NCBI GenBank assembly: GCA_947489525.1
Contig: CANLDW010000001.1
Location: 620,001-684,000, forward strand
Source of the DNA: an uncultured Psychrobacter sp.
Lineage (GTDB): Bacteria; Pseudomonadota; Gammaproteobacteria; Pseudomonadales; Moraxellaceae
DNA: 64,000 nt
Direction: 5' to 3'
Shown: piece after piece, positions 1 through 9,520 of the stretch
How positions within the stretch are numbered: the first letter of the stretch is position 1
Layout of the letters: every line of letters starts with the position of its first letter
Made by a program: the position numbers and the translations under genes
Notes under the pieces: generated by a model
Database searches by the model: none
Seen by the model: the letters and a program-made list of their open reading frames with translations, nothing else
Told to the model about the DNA's origin: nothing

Positions 1-302
1 AGACCGGGTATAAATAAACCAAGCGCTACGATGACATAAAATATAGGTGTATTATCAAAGAGAATCGCATCAAGGATCATGGCAGCAATGATCAAGATGA
101 ACTGCATGAGTACAAAATACCAATATTCCTTACGACGGGCACGACCAGAGAAATTAGTATAGTTTCTCAGTCCCTTTTTGAACCAGTCGATAATACCGTA
201 GTTCTCTTCCATCGCATAATTGCTATTATGAGTCACAGTGCTATCAGTTTGCGGCGGACGGTAGGCATCATTGACAGTGGTTTTTTCTAACGGATCTAGC
301 AT
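1..302 (-). CDS. DUF805 family membrane protein (partial, C-terminal end outside window)
   Basis: The minus strand is open from an ATG at 302 to the left edge. The start is preceded by a good ribosome binding site (GAGGA, about 7 bases upstream). The first 50 or so residues are polar; then comes a WFKKGLRNYTNFSGRARRKE-type stretch, which is the hallmark of DUF805 (YhaH/YhaI-like) inner-membrane proteins, followed by WYFVLMQFILIIAAMILDAI, the first hydrophobic segment. The family consists of small proteins with several membrane helices and no established function. The polar N-terminal extension before the DUF805 motif is longer than in the shortest members. The gene is cut by the window edge, so its length and operon context on that side cannot be seen. 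Confidence 0.8.
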   Translation of the reverse strand, partial: MLDPLEKTTVNDAYRPPQTDSTVTHNSNYAMEENYGIIDWFKKGLRNYTNFSGRARRKEYWYFVLMQFILIIAAMILDAILFDNTPIFYVIVALGLFIPG

Positions 303-421
303 TATTTATCCTCAAAATAATTAAAATTACAGCTTGCATGAGTATCACCCTTGATTATAGACACTCAATAAAAGTTTGCAAAGCTTTATTAAGATTATTC
401 GATAGCTATTTATCAATTCAC

Positions 422-470
422 TTTTATACAGTCACTTTTTATAAAATCATTTTTTATACAGTCACTTTTT
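422..470. repeat. 19-bp direct repeat at the 3' end of the MpaB-like gene
   Basis: An identical 19-bp sequence (core TTATACAGTCAC) occurs at 422-440 and at 452-470, 30 bp apart. The second copy contains the stop codon and last codons of the neighbouring minus-strand gene. It looks like a local tandem duplication with a diverged spacer. No function is apparent. Confidence 0.6.
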
Positions 471-1698
471 TATTCATATAGTAAGGATCATTATCGTTAA
501 GCCACCAGTTCATGTTTTCTTGACGTTTTTTACGAAATACCTCTATCCCTTGTTCAAGTTTTGGATGCAGACGTCTAGCGGTATCCATAGTAAACAGTAG
601 TGGCGCACTAAGTAGAATACCTTTACGCCAAATGGGTTTAGGTAGCTCTAAACCATCACCAACAAAGGTACGCGTCACGCTAGCGTTGATAAGCTCAACC
701 GCCTGACCGCGCCAATTGGTCTCGCCCATAATCTCCGATGGTAGATCATGCAGTGCTTTGGCAAGCGGACGCCCTGCTTCAAAATCTAAATGCTGCGTCG
801 CCAGATACGTATACAGCCACTCCCAACAAGCCGCTTCCGTCTTTGGCAAACGCTCAAGATCAACGCCCATCCAATATGTTGCTAGATTCCATAAATGCAG
901 TATACCTTCGGCTTCCTCATCAGTAATCCGCGCGCCAAGCCACTTAAGACCGCGCATAATCAGCAAGGAGAACTGCAAATGCGTAGCAATCATATCGGAC
1001 TGATTGACAGGTGCTCCCCAATAGTCAGTATCCCAGCCCTCCTTGTATAGACCTTGACGTACAAAACTATGCATCTGCCGTACTTGAATAGTCTGTCGCC
1101 ACGCTTCACCGCCTACCGCCAATGGCGTATCAAAGCCCGTTAATTTTGGATGCTCAGATACGGCTAACATATAGGCGTAGGTACGGTACAGACGTGCTAG
1201 TGCATCATGCACCAAAGCGCCAGTGCGTACTAGTGGAATAGATAGAGCTGGAATACTATAGCCTGCCATCAGTGCCACATTACGTAGTAGCCAGACCAGC
1301 GTTAAAGGATAGCGTCTATAAGCTATCGCGCCCTTTTCGGCTAATTCGGCATCAAACCAGTCTGGATGGGTAGAAAACTGATCGTAGAGCTGTTTAAAGT
1401 CAGGGTTGTCTAGTAGTGCTGGATCGAAGTCATTCGTGGCTGCGCCATTGTTCAAAATAGCGGATTGCAGTGGTGTAGCAAACTTGATTTTCTCTGCTCG
1501 TAGTCTATCGACGACTGGATCGCCAATGTCATAGCCATCCGTTATTTCTTTCAACAAGGACGCTGACACTTCAAAATCTTTGGGTAATAAATGTTTTCGT
1601 ATACGCTTAAGTACTTGCAAATCAGCATGGTGCTCTATATCAACGGTACGACCATGACGCTTTGAATATATGCCATTAGTTGCTTTTATATTGTCCAT
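454..1698 (-). CDS. Oxygenase MpaB family protein (DUF2236), 414 aa
   Basis: This predicted soluble, mainly alpha-helical protein resembles the MpaB/rubber-oxygenase (Lcp-like) catalytic domain, formerly DUF2236. In the family a heme b is held by conserved histidine and arginine residues; candidate positions here are in the QVRQMHSFVRQ helix (around residue 210) and in the SDMIATHLQFS helix about 30 residues further on. Physiological substrates of bacterial members are mostly unknown; fungal MpaB cleaves a prenyl side chain and Lcp cleaves polyisoprene. There is no signal peptide, unlike secreted Lcp. The length of about 410 residues fits the family. The gene stands alone on the minus strand, with a 35-bp terminator copy upstream at 1862-1896 that probably once belonged to acnB. 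Family placement is by motif recognition; the exact reaction is not known. Confidence 0.75.
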   Translation of the reverse strand: MDNIKATNGIYSKRHGRTVDIEHHADLQVLKRIRKHLLPKDFEVSASLLKEITDGYDIGDPVVDRLRAEKIKFATPLQSAILNNGAATNDFDPALLDNPDFKQLYDQFSTHPDWFDAELAEKGAIAYRRYPLTLVWLLRNVALMAGYSIPALSIPLVRTGALVHDALARLYRTYAYMLAVSEHPKLTGFDTPLAVGGEAWRQTIQVRQMHSFVRQGLYKEGWDTDYWGAPVNQSDMIATHLQFSLLIMRGLKWLGARITDEEAEGILHLWNLATYWMGVDLERLPKTEAACWEWLYTYLATQHLDFEAGRPLAKALHDLPSEIMGETNWRGQAVELINASVTRTFVGDGLELPKPIWRKGILLSAPLLFTMDTARRLHPKLEQGIEVFRKKRQENMNWWLNDNDPYYMNKKVTV

Positions 1699-1861
1699 GT
1701 TCAGCGCTTCCTTTGTATACTATGAGCTCTATCCCCAAACTCTACTACCTTTTTTACAGTATAAATTCTATAAACCATATTCAAAAAAGGTAAACTAAGT
1801 TCTAGTTATGGATTAGGATGATTACATAGCGCTTTGAACATCGCAAGTTTATTTTAACCAC

Positions 1862-1896
1862 AAAAAACCCCGCATCATTTTGATACGGGGTTTATT
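1862..1896. terminator. Bidirectional hairpin terminator, copy 1 of an identical 35-bp pair
   Basis: Perfect hairpin AACCCCGtATCA/TGATgCGGGGTT-type stem with A-tract on one side and T-tract on the other. It is identical over 35 bp to 4750-4784. It sits upstream of the start of the minus-strand MpaB-like gene, where no gene ends, so its position is only explained if it was duplicated from the acnB end. Confidence 0.8.
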
Positions 1897-2165
1897 CTGA
1901 CTGACAAGGTTTATAACAGTCAATAAAGATGGCATTAGTCGTAACTCAATATCCCTGAGCTAGTGATTCTCATGATGGGATCAGCGCCTTTATAGAAAGC
2001 ACAGTGCAGTCCATCGAGGTGAGTAGTTTTTGTTTTATGTTCCGTATTGACTTTTAACCTGATTTTTTGAGTTGGAAAGATCCAAAACGATTGAAATATA
2101 TACATGGTAGTATGATTTATCTATACTCCATAGTAGTAATAATGCTCACTCTTAAAGGTTATACT

Positions 2166-3182
2166 TTGGCAAAGCTGATGATTCCCCCATTTACTATAAG
2201 CGATAATATGCTTAATTATATTGTAGATATCTCCCAAAAAATTGGGCAGCTACAAGTACAATATGATATGCAACTACACTTACGAAAAGACAATCGCTTA
2301 CGTTCTATTCAGTCGTCATTAGCGATTGAAAACAATACCCTAAGCCTAGAACAAGTGACGGACATAATAAACGGTAAACGCGTACTTGGCGCACCCAAAG
2401 AAATTCAGGAAGTAAAAAACGCTTACGATGCCTACGAGTATATAGATAAGCTCGACCCTTATAATATTGATGACTTTTTATTAGCACATCGCTTAATGAC
2501 CAATAAGCTTGTGGATGAGGCGGGCAAATTTCGTCATAACGATGTTGGCATCTACAATGACCAAGGTCAAGTTATTCATATGGGAGCACGTCCGCAGTTT
2601 GTACCTAAGTTGGTAAAAGACTTACTGGATTGGGCGCGTCAAAGCAATACCCCTGCACTTATCAAAAGTGCCGTAGTGCATTATGAGATTGAGGTCATCC
2701 ATCCATTTTCTGATGGCAATGGTCGTATGGGACGTCTATGGCAAACTGTTATCCTGAATACATGGAATCCTATTTTCGCATGGCTGCCTATCGAGACTAT
2801 AGTGTTTGAACATCAAAGCGAATATTACGAGGTTTTAGGTAGAGCTGATAGAGATAATGATTCGACAGTATTCATTGAATATATGCTGCAAATGATTATA
2901 CAGACGCTTAATGGCTACTCACTAGACAAAGTGAGCGATAAAACGATCGATAAAATGAGCGATAAAATTAAGCTTAAACTCAATAAAACGGAACAAAACG
3001 TTTATAACGTTTTCAAAGACTATCTTGCTATTAATGACTATATTGATAATCAACAAGCCCAAGAATTGTTAGAGCGTTCACCCGCTACGGTTAGGCGCTA
3101 CTTAGCTAAGTTTGTAAAGTTAGGACTATTGCAGGCTGAGGGTGAGAGGAAAGCTAGAGTTTATCGGTTGGTAAAAGATTAG
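2166..3182 (+). CDS. Fic domain protein (AMPylase-type), with N-terminal inhibitory motif and C-terminal winged helix
   Basis: Fic enzymes transfer AMP, or another nucleotide-derived group, onto hydroxyl side chains of target proteins. The full catalytic motif HPFSDGNGRMGR lies at residues 179-190 counted from the chosen start. The N-terminal inhibitory helix S-x-x-x-E-N is present (S51 to N56, SLAIEN), so the protein is a self-inhibited class II type. The C-terminal 85 residues carry a short charged repeat (DKVSDK, DKMSDK) and a winged-helix segment, a common layout in stand-alone chromosomal Fic proteins. The frame is open from 2067 (TTG). I prefer TTG 2166, which has AAAGG about 8 bases upstream, or ATG 2178, because family members begin just before the PPFTIS segment; an ATG at 2112 would add an unlikely hydrophobic lead. 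It lies in the island between the two terminator copies. Confidence 0.85.
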   Translation: MAKLMIPPFTISDNMLNYIVDISQKIGQLQVQYDMQLHLRKDNRLRSIQSSLAIENNTLSLEQVTDIINGKRVLGAPKEIQEVKNAYDAYEYIDKLDPYNIDDFLLAHRLMTNKLVDEAGKFRHNDVGIYNDQGQVIHMGARPQFVPKLVKDLLDWARQSNTPALIKSAVVHYEIEVIHPFSDGNGRMGRLWQTVILNTWNPIFAWLPIETIVFEHQSEYYEVLGRADRDNDSTVFIEYMLQMIIQTLNGYSLDKVSDKTIDKMSDKIKLKLNKTEQNVYNVFKDYLAINDYIDNQQAQELLERSPATVRRYLAKFVKLGLLQAEGERKARVYRLVKD

Positions 3183-3292
3183 GGCGTGTTTAGAAGATAA
3201 AGGCGGCGCTATTTTCGATTGAGGGGGTGTTTTGAAAATAATAACAAGTTTTGAGGTGAGGATTTTGGTATTTCGGGACTGAAAGAAGTTGT

Positions 3293-3557
3293 TTACAATT
3301 TTTTACTTAAGGCACGTTGATGTATATTTTTTTGAGTTATAACGGCTTTAATGTTTTCGAACAGTTAGGCGAACTCATTGATGGCACCTAGCGCTATCTC
3401 TATTTTTACCACGTTATTCAGAGTACCGCCCTGACCTGATTCCATACGGGCAATGGTACTAACGCCCATTTATGCTTTGTCTGCTAACTCAGTTTTGGAT
3501 AACACAGTACTTTTTTGAGCGCTTACCTAGTATTTGTGTCAATTGCCTAGCAAAGTA
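3293..3557 (-). pseudogene. Decayed XRE-family helix-turn-helix regulator
   Basis: Reading the minus strand gives LSKTELADKA, a stop, MGVSTIARMESGQG, then GTLNNVVKIEIALGAINEF, another stop and LFENIKA. This is an unmistakable XRE/Cro-type HTH domain (LSKTELADKAGVGVSTIARMESG pattern) interrupted by two stop codons. Upstream, LTQILGKRSKK continues the domain in a different frame, so there is at least one frameshift as well. The remnant covers nearly a full-length small regulator of about 85 residues. It cannot encode a working protein. Such regulators often sit beside accessory or toxin-like genes, and the intact Fic gene next to it suggests the remnant of a former regulatory pair, but that link is an inference. 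Confidence 0.8.
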
Positions 3558-3660
3558 CTAGTATCTAAAAAGCTCGATAATCACTTTAAAGTGTTTTTTT
3601 ATGTCAATTATGGCTGTGTCTGATGCCAGCATACTTTTTAGAACAACAACTAATTTTTTA

Positions 3661-4611
3661 CTAGTGAATACTTATAAAATCTAAGTTGTTGTTTTTCTTA
3701 AAATCATTTCTTACTTTATTACAAAACTCTTTAACGTCTAAATCTTTTTCTTTTAAAAAATATTTTACTAACTTATAAGGCTTTTGATAGGCAAACACTA
3801 AGTTATTAGCACTGTTATTTTCAAATGCATTCCAACCTGTTACTATCTTAGCACTTAGTCTTTTAACTTCATTGAAAGCCTCAAGTTGAACTCTATATGC
3901 ATTAATTTTACTTTCAGAAGGATCTTCAAATTCAACTTTATCTAAAAGAGATTTTATATTATTCATTCCTTTTAAGAACCTTTTTTTAGCTTCAAAGAAA
4001 CTATTAAAAGACTCTTCTGAATCTATAATGTGTTTGCCCGATATATTACCTAGACTATAAGATGCTTTACTTCTCTCCTTTTGATTATCACCATTTTCAT
4101 CAACGTATTTTCTTACTTTGCCTCCTGTAAAATTTATACTATAAGAAGATTTAGTAAAATTCTTTCTTTCATTTGCTAATATTTTAATAAAAACATTCTT
4201 TGAGTTAATCACATCAATAACTTTGTTTGTCATAACCTCTAATTGAAGTAGCAATCCATCATAGTTGTCATAATATTTTCTCAATGACTCTAACTTATCA
4301 ACTCTTCTTTGAGTATTTCTTAGAATATTAATGTCCCGTCTAATTTTAGAATCACTATCAAACTTTTTGATACAACTATTGCCTATTAAAGATTTAGATC
4401 CGTCCTTTAAAACTACTATAAAGCCATGCTTATGTTTAGTTAAGCAGATGTTCGACCTATCTTCTGAGCATTGGCATTCAACACTGTTCTTATTCAGCCT
4501 ATATTCATAAATCACTTGATTATAATTCATTTTATTTACATCTATTAAGTCATTTAATTTAACATATTGAGTTAATACATCTAAACTACTTATCAAGGAT
4601 TGACTAATCAT
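3661..4611 (-). CDS. Hypothetical AT-rich protein with Cys/His cluster, 316 aa
   Basis: I do not recognise a named family. The start at 4611 has an excellent ribosome binding site (AGGAG, 6-7 bases upstream); an upstream in-frame ATG at 4638 is not supported. The codon use is much more AT-rich than acnB next door. Residues 46-80 hold a possible metal-binding cluster: C46, C48, C56, H60, H62 and C80, within ECQC, ICLTKHKHGF and LIGNSCIKKF. This pattern of two CxC-type cysteines followed by a glycine-containing LIGNxC motif is reminiscent of small zinc-binding modules in phage and mobile-element proteins. The rest is charged, Lys/Asn/Ser-rich and probably helical, without membrane segments. The gene lies inside the terminator-bounded island together with Fic and the XRE remnant, which supports acquisition from outside. 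Confidence 0.7.
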   Translation of the reverse strand: MISQSLISSLDVLTQYVKLNDLIDVNKMNYNQVIYEYRLNKNSVECQCSEDRSNICLTKHKHGFIVVLKDGSKSLIGNSCIKKFDSDSKIRRDINILRNTQRRVDKLESLRKYYDNYDGLLLQLEVMTNKVIDVINSKNVFIKILANERKNFTKSSYSINFTGGKVRKYVDENGDNQKERSKASYSLGNISGKHIIDSEESFNSFFEAKKRFLKGMNNIKSLLDKVEFEDPSESKINAYRVQLEAFNEVKRLSAKIVTGWNAFENNSANNLVFAYQKPYKLVKYFLKEKDLDVKEFCNKVRNDFKKNNNLDFISIH

Positions 4612-4749
4612 TATAACTCCTGTGGAATATCGATACATTCATTATACATAATATTTGACCTAATAATAGACTGACAAATGTTAAAGGCGACATCCATTGT
4701 CGTTGATAATATTTTGTAAATTTTACTTGAACAATAAACACCATCGCAT

Positions 4750-4784
4750 AAAAAACCCCGCATCATTTTGATACGGGGTTTATT
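4750..4784. terminator. Bidirectional hairpin terminator of acnB, copy 2 of the identical pair
   Basis: Same 35 bp as 1862-1896: perfect GC-rich stem flanked by A- and T-tracts. It lies about 30 bp beyond the acnB stop codon and would end acnB transcription on the minus strand. Confidence 0.85.
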
Positions 4785-4812
4785 TTTACTATTAAACTTT
4801 TTAAATTAAAAC

Positions 4813-7416
4813 CTAAGTCAACTGCGCCACATTAATCTTATCGGCTTCTTCAGTGTACTCTACCATGCGATCGAAGTTCATATACTGATACACTTCATCA
4901 CCCATGCTGTTGAGCATGCCAGCGTACTGCTGATATTCGTCATTGGTTGGCAACTTACCGAGTACCGCGGCTACCGCTGCAAGCTCGGCGGACGCTAGAT
5001 AAACGTTCGCGCCTTGACCGAGACGGTTCGGGAAGTTACGTGTTGAGGTCGACACGGCAGTAGATTTGGGTGCGATACGTGCCTGATTACCCATACAGAG
5101 TGAGCAACCTGGCATCTCAGTACGAGCGCCCGCTTGTGCGTAAACGTTATAATAACCCTCTTCCATCAATTGACGCGCATCCATCTTGGTTGGTGGTGCA
5201 ATCCATAGACGAGTTTTCAGACTACCTGCTGGCACGTCTTGTAGCAGTTTACCGGCGGCACGGAAATGACCGATGTTAGTCATGCACGAACCGATGAATA
5301 CTTCATCGATCGTATCGCCTGCGACGTCAGCTAAAGTTTTGGCATCGTCTGGATCGTTCGGGCAGCATAGGATCGGCTCTTTGATCTCGCTCATGTCGAT
5401 GGTCATATCGATCGCGTATTCCGCGTCATCATCTGCACGCATGAGACTTGGATTCGCGAGCCACTCTTGCATTTGCTCAATACGGCGGCTGATCGTACGA
5501 GCATCGCCATAGCCTTCACTAATCATCCATTTAAGCAGCGTGATATTTGAGTTTAGATACTCAGTCACTGACTCTTCAGATAGCGTAATAGTACAACCGG
5601 CGGCACTACGCTCAGCTGAGGCATCAGATAGCTCAAACGCTTGCTCAGCGGTGAGATCCTCTAACCCTTCGATCTCAAGGATACGGCCGTTAAACTCGTT
5701 GATTTTACCTTTTTTATCAACGGTTAAATAACCCTCTTTGATCGCTTGATAAGGGATCGCATGGACAAGGTCGCGTAGTGTGATACCAGGCTGACGCTCG
5801 CCAACGAAACGGACGCGGACAGATTCAGGCATATCGAGTGGCATAACCCCAGTTGCGGCAGCAAATGCTACGAGACCAGAACCGGCTGGGAAGGAGATAC
5901 CCATGGGGAAGCGCGTATGCGAGTCACCACCTGTACCAACGGTATCAGGCAGTAGCATACGGTTCAGCCAGCTGTGAATGATGCCATCGCCCGGACGTAA
6001 GCTCACGCCGCCGCGGTTCATGATAAAGTCAGGTAGAGTATGCTGAGTCTCAACATCAACAGGCTTTGGATAAGCCGCAGTATGGCAGAATGATTGCATC
6101 ACAAGATCCGCTTGGAAGCCCAAACATGCCAAGTCTTTGAGCTCATCACGAGTCATCGGACCTGTGGTATCCTGACTTCCTACAGTCGTCATTTTTGGCT
6201 CACAGTACATACCCGGACGTACGCCTTCTAGGCCACAAGCTTTACCAACCATTTTTTGCGCTAAGGTAAAGCCTTTACCCGTATCCGCTGGCTCTTCTGG
6301 CTTCGCGAACACGTCTGAATGACCCAGACCCATGTATGCGCGGGCTCGGTTGGTTAGACCACGACCAACGATGAGCGGAATACGACCACCCGCGCGTACT
6401 TCGTCAAGCAGTGTCGGTGAGTTTAATTTAAATTCAGAGATAATCTCATCTGAGTCATGCTTGGTGATTTTGCCGTCATGTGGATAGATGTCAAACACAT
6501 CACCCATGTTTAGCTTATCAACGGCTACTTTTTCGATTGGTAAGGCACCAGAATCTTCCATAGTATTGAAGAAAATCGGCGCGATGTTGTTACCCAGTAC
6601 CAGACCGCCCGCGCGTTTGTTCGGGACGTTTGGAATGTCTTCACCCATCAACCATAGCACTGAGTTAGTCGCTGACTTACGGCTAGAACCGGTACCGACG
6701 ACGTCACCAACATAAGCGAGTGGGTGACCTTTTTCTTTAAGTGCTTCGATTTGCTTCATTGGACCAACAACGCCCTCTTCGTCAGCAGTAATGCCATCGC
6801 GAGAGTTTTTGTGCATTGCAAGCGCATGCAGTGGAATATCAGGGCGGCTCCACGCATCCTGCGCTGGTGATAAATCATCGGTGTTGGTCTCGCCTGTGAC
6901 TTTAAAGGTTGTATAGGTCGATTTCTTCGGCACTTCTGGACGGTTTAAAAACCATTCCGCATCCGCCCAAGACTGTACCACTTCACGGGCTTTCTCGTTG
7001 CCTGCTTCGGCCTTTTCCGTCACGTCATTAAACGCATCAAATACGAGCAAGGTCTTTTTAAGCGCCTCAGCTGCGTCTTGGGCGACATCGGCATCATCTA
7101 GCGCAGCAACTAATGGCTGCACGTTATAGCCACCTTGCATCGTACCTAAGATTTCAACGGCTTTTTTCTTATCAATAAGGGGTGAGCTCGCTTCACCTTT
7201 TAAGATAGCGGCTAAGAATGCAGCTTTAACATAAGCGGCTTGGTCAACACCCGCTGGAATACGGTTTTCTAATAAGTCCATCAAGAACTCATCTTCACCC
7301 GCTGGTGGATTTTTTAATAATTCTACTAATTCAGCGACTTGTTTTTCGTTCAAGGGTAGCGGAACCGTTCCGAGCTCGGCACGTTCTGCGACATGTTTAC
7401 GATAAGCTTCTAACAC
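4813..7416 (-). CDS. acnB: Bifunctional aconitate hydratase B / 2-methylisocitrate dehydratase
   Basis: Cytoplasmic [4Fe-4S] enzyme of the TCA cycle, converting citrate to isocitrate through cis-aconitate; AcnB also acts on 2-methylaconitate-pathway intermediates in many bacteria. At 867 residues it matches E. coli AcnB (865). The start [13 protein letters not shown] is the classic AcnB N-terminus and uses a GTG codon with AAAGGA upstream. The N-terminal HEAT-like domain is followed by the swivel domain ([19 protein letters not shown]) and the cluster-binding domains. Cluster ligands are visible in [14 protein letters not shown] and [13 protein letters not shown], the latter with the typical CxxC. 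The gene is monocistronic: a terminator lies just downstream and a divergent gene follows upstream after 330 bp. Known AcnB proteins also bind mRNA when apo; nothing here tests that. Confidence 0.98.
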   Translation of the reverse strand: MLEAYRKHVAERAELGTVPLPLNEKQVAELVELLKNPPAGEDEFLMDLLENRIPAGVDQAAYVKAAFLAAILKGEASSPLIDKKKAVEILGTMQGGYNVQPLVAALDDADVAQDAAEALKKTLLVFDAFNDVTEKAEAGNEKAREVVQSWADAEWFLNRPEVPKKSTYTTFKVTGETNTDDLSPAQDAWSRPDIPLHALAMHKNSRDGITADEEGVVGPMKQIEALKEKGHPLAYVGDVVGTGSSRKSATNSVLWLMGEDIPNVPNKRAGGLVLGNNIAPIFFNTMEDSGALPIEKVAVDKLNMGDVFDIYPHDGKITKHDSDEIISEFKLNSPTLLDEVRAGGRIPLIVGRGLTNRARAYMGLGHSDVFAKPEEPADTGKGFTLAQKMVGKACGLEGVRPGMYCEPKMTTVGSQDTTGPMTRDELKDLACLGFQADLVMQSFCHTAAYPKPVDVETQHTLPDFIMNRGGVSLRPGDGIIHSWLNRMLLPDTVGTGGDSHTRFPMGISFPAGSGLVAFAAATGVMPLDMPESVRVRFVGERQPGITLRDLVHAIPYQAIKEGYLTVDKKGKINEFNGRILEIEGLEDLTAEQAFELSDASAERSAAGCTITLSEESVTEYLNSNITLLKWMISEGYGDARTISRRIEQMQEWLANPSLMRADDDAEYAIDMTIDMSEIKEPILCCPNDPDDAKTLADVAGDTIDEVFIGSCMTNIGHFRAAGKLLQDVPAGSLKTRLWIAPPTKMDARQLMEEGYYNVYAQAGARTEMPGCSLCMGNQARIAPKSTAVSTSTRNFPNRLGQGANVYLASAELAAVAAVLGKLPTNDEYQQYAGMLNSMGDEVYQYMNFDRMVEYTEEADKINVAQLT

Positions 7417-7744
7417 AATAATGGTCCTTTCATTGGGAATTAGCGCATTGCGTGGGTAGTCAGAATAACCGCCGGCGTGGATGCGCTACATTGAATAAGA
7501 TTGAATAAATCTGTGGGATAATTATCCGTGTCATGATAGCTTAAAACGTCCAAAATGTTAATGGCTGCGCCCACAAAACCCGCAGAACAAAGCCATATTC
7601 GACATTTATTATAAAAATGGTGCCATAAACATGCGTATTAACTCGTATGATTGATAACACGATATTGATTAATCTAGATCTTCCCCTCATAAAATACTGA
7701 CATGCAGTCTTGGACATTTAATTCACTTAATGAAGGACAATTTG
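7417..7744. other. Divergent intergenic region between acnB and the CMD-family gene
   Basis: 328 bp without a gene. It must hold the promoters of both divergent genes. I see AT-rich stretches at 7600-7700 but no pair of -35/-10 boxes convincing enough to call, and no operator or riboswitch. Confidence 0.5.
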
Positions 7745-8140
7745 ATGAGTAATGATACAAACTATAATAAAGGGTTAAAGGTACGCACTGAGGTCATGGG
7801 AGAAGCGCATGTGCAGCGCTCACTTGATGCCGCGACGCCATTTACTCAGCCTTTGCAAGACTGGATCATTGAGCATGCATGGGGCACAACATGGCAAGAT
7901 GAAACGATACTACCGCGTAAATATCGCTCACTGGTTACCTTAGGGTTTTTGATTGCCCAAAAAAGCCCAAATGAGCTAAAAGGTCATATCAGAGGCGCAA
8001 TCAATAACGGTGCAACACACCTTGAGATTCGAGAAGTACTCATGCATAGTCTGCCGTATTGCGGCGCACCTGCTACGCAAGAAGCATTTCGCGCGGCTAT
8101 TGAGGTGTTTAATGATCTCGGTATAGATTTAGATAAATAA
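7745..8140 (+). CDS. Carboxymuconolactone decarboxylase family protein (PcaC-like), 131 aa
   Basis: Small all-helical AhpD/CMD-fold protein. The sequence follows the PcaC layout: GLKVRTEVMGEAHVQRSL near the N-terminus, then TPFTQPLQDWIIEHAWGTTW, RKYRSLVTLGFLIA, ELKGHIRGAINNGAT and EVLMHSLPYCGAPATQEAF near the end. PcaC removes CO2 from gamma-carboxymuconolactone in the beta-ketoadipate pathway, but many stand-alone members have other or unknown roles, including thiol-based peroxide handling. No other pca gene is nearby, so the aromatic pathway is not supported by context. The only cysteine in the active region is in YCGAP, without the CxxC of AhpD. I chose ATG 7745 because AAGGA lies 8 bases upstream, rather than ATG 7730, which overlaps that site. 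Confidence 0.85.
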   Translation: MSNDTNYNKGLKVRTEVMGEAHVQRSLDAATPFTQPLQDWIIEHAWGTTWQDETILPRKYRSLVTLGFLIAQKSPNELKGHIRGAINNGATHLEIREVLMHSLPYCGAPATQEAFRAAIEVFNDLGIDLDK

Positions 8141-8299
8141 AGTTCGATATATAGTGACGAATGGAAGGTATTAGTAAAATCGATTAAAAGATTGCTACTC
8201 GCTTCTGCTATAATAAGCTCACTGCTAAACCCTTAAAATCATAACTAAAAACCCTGGTCTTTAAAGTAAAAGCCTAAAGGGTTAAGAGATAATTTGATT

Positions 8300-9343
8300 A
8301 TGACAACTGCCGTACAAACCCACGTTCCTGCTGCCAAAACAAAACCAAAAAAAGCGGTGCAAGGCGAAAAGCTACGCGGCTATGACAAAGTTGCGCGCAT
8401 CCCCATTAAAGTCATCCCAACGGTCGAGGCGAAGAAAAAGCCAGATTGGATTCGGGTCAAGATGTCATCGCCTAGCGAGGTGGCACGGATTAAAGCAACG
8501 CTGCGAGAACAAAAGCTGTATACCGTTTGCGAAGAAGCCGCCTGCCCGAACCTGCCGCAGTGTTTTGCTGATGGTACGGCGACCTTTATGATCATGGGTG
8601 ATATCTGTACCCGTCGCTGCCCATTTTGTGATGTGGCGCATGGTCGCCCTAATAATCTTGACCCTGACGAGCCGCGTCATACCGCCGAGACGATTTTAGG
8701 CTTAGGGCTTAAATATGCCGTCATTACCTCCGTCGATCGCGATGATCTCAAAGACGGCGGCGCGCAGCACTTCGTTGATGTCATTAACGAGTCAAAGGCG
8801 CTCAGTCCCAATTGTTTAATTGAAATACTCGTACCTGACTTCCGTGGACGTATGGAGGTGGCGCTTGATTTATTAACCGAGACGCCGCCTGATGTTTTTA
8901 ATCATAATATCGAAACCGTACCGCGTCTGTATAAGGCGTTTCGCCCGGGTTCTGATTATCAGCATTCACTCGACTTGCTTAAGTTGTATAAAGAACGCCG
9001 CCCTGATATCGCTACCAAATGCGGCTTTATGGTTGGACTTGGCGAGACCGAAGAAGAGGTTTACGCGCTGCTCGATGATCTAAAAGCGCATGATGTGGAT
9101 ATGATTACGGTCGGTCAGTATTTGCAGCCGAGTAAAAACCACGCGCCCGTCGATCGTTACGTGCATCCTGATGAGTTCCAGCGCTATATGGACTACGGTA
9201 AAAAGATCGGCTTTTTTAGCATTTGGGCCGGCCCCATGGTGCGCTCAAGCTACTTTGCTGATCGTCAATACTATGGCGAGGACTGCCCTGCCCCAATTCG
9301 CAGTAAAAAAGCGCTTGAGGCGGAAGGTAAGCTTGGTTGTTAG
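8300..9343 (+). CDS. lipA: Lipoyl synthase
   Basis: Radical SAM enzyme that inserts two sulfur atoms at C6 and C8 of octanoyl groups bound to lipoyl domains of pyruvate and 2-oxoglutarate dehydrogenase and the glycine cleavage system. All signature residues are present: the auxiliary cluster cysteines C77, C82 and C88 ([12 protein letters not shown]), the radical SAM cysteines C103, C107 and C110 (CTRRCPFC), and the C-terminal [11 protein letters not shown] motif. The length of 347 residues includes a basic N-terminal extension of about 25 residues compared with E. coli LipA. The start at ATG 8300 follows an AAGAG-type site; a TTG at 8294 is in frame but poorer. No lipB lies next to it. A clear terminator follows at 9369. 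Confidence 0.98.
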   Translation: MTTAVQTHVPAAKTKPKKAVQGEKLRGYDKVARIPIKVIPTVEAKKKPDWIRVKMSSPSEVARIKATLREQKLYTVCEEAACPNLPQCFADGTATFMIMGDICTRRCPFCDVAHGRPNNLDPDEPRHTAETILGLGLKYAVITSVDRDDLKDGGAQHFVDVINESKALSPNCLIEILVPDFRGRMEVALDLLTETPPDVFNHNIETVPRLYKAFRPGSDYQHSLDLLKLYKERRPDIATKCGFMVGLGETEEEVYALLDDLKAHDVDMITVGQYLQPSKNHAPVDRYVHPDEFQRYMDYGKKIGFFSIWAGPMVRSSYFADRQYYGEDCPAPIRSKKALEAEGKLGC

Positions 9344-9368
9344 AAATTTGCTAGTAATATACAAAATG

Positions 9369-9394
9369 GAGACCTGCTTGAGGTCTCTTTTTTT
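9369..9394 (+). terminator. Rho-independent terminator after lipA
   Basis: Stem GAGACC/GGTCTC (9369-9374 with 9382-9387), 7-base loop, followed by seven T residues. Confidence 0.9.
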
Positions 9395-9520
9395 GTCACT
9401 ATCTATTCTAGCTACTCAAAGCACATACATTTGTAAACAAGAATGATGATATATTTTAAATACGATATCTATAACTTCTTAAACTTTTGACTTCTTAAAC
9501 TTTTAAAAAAGGACTGACCG

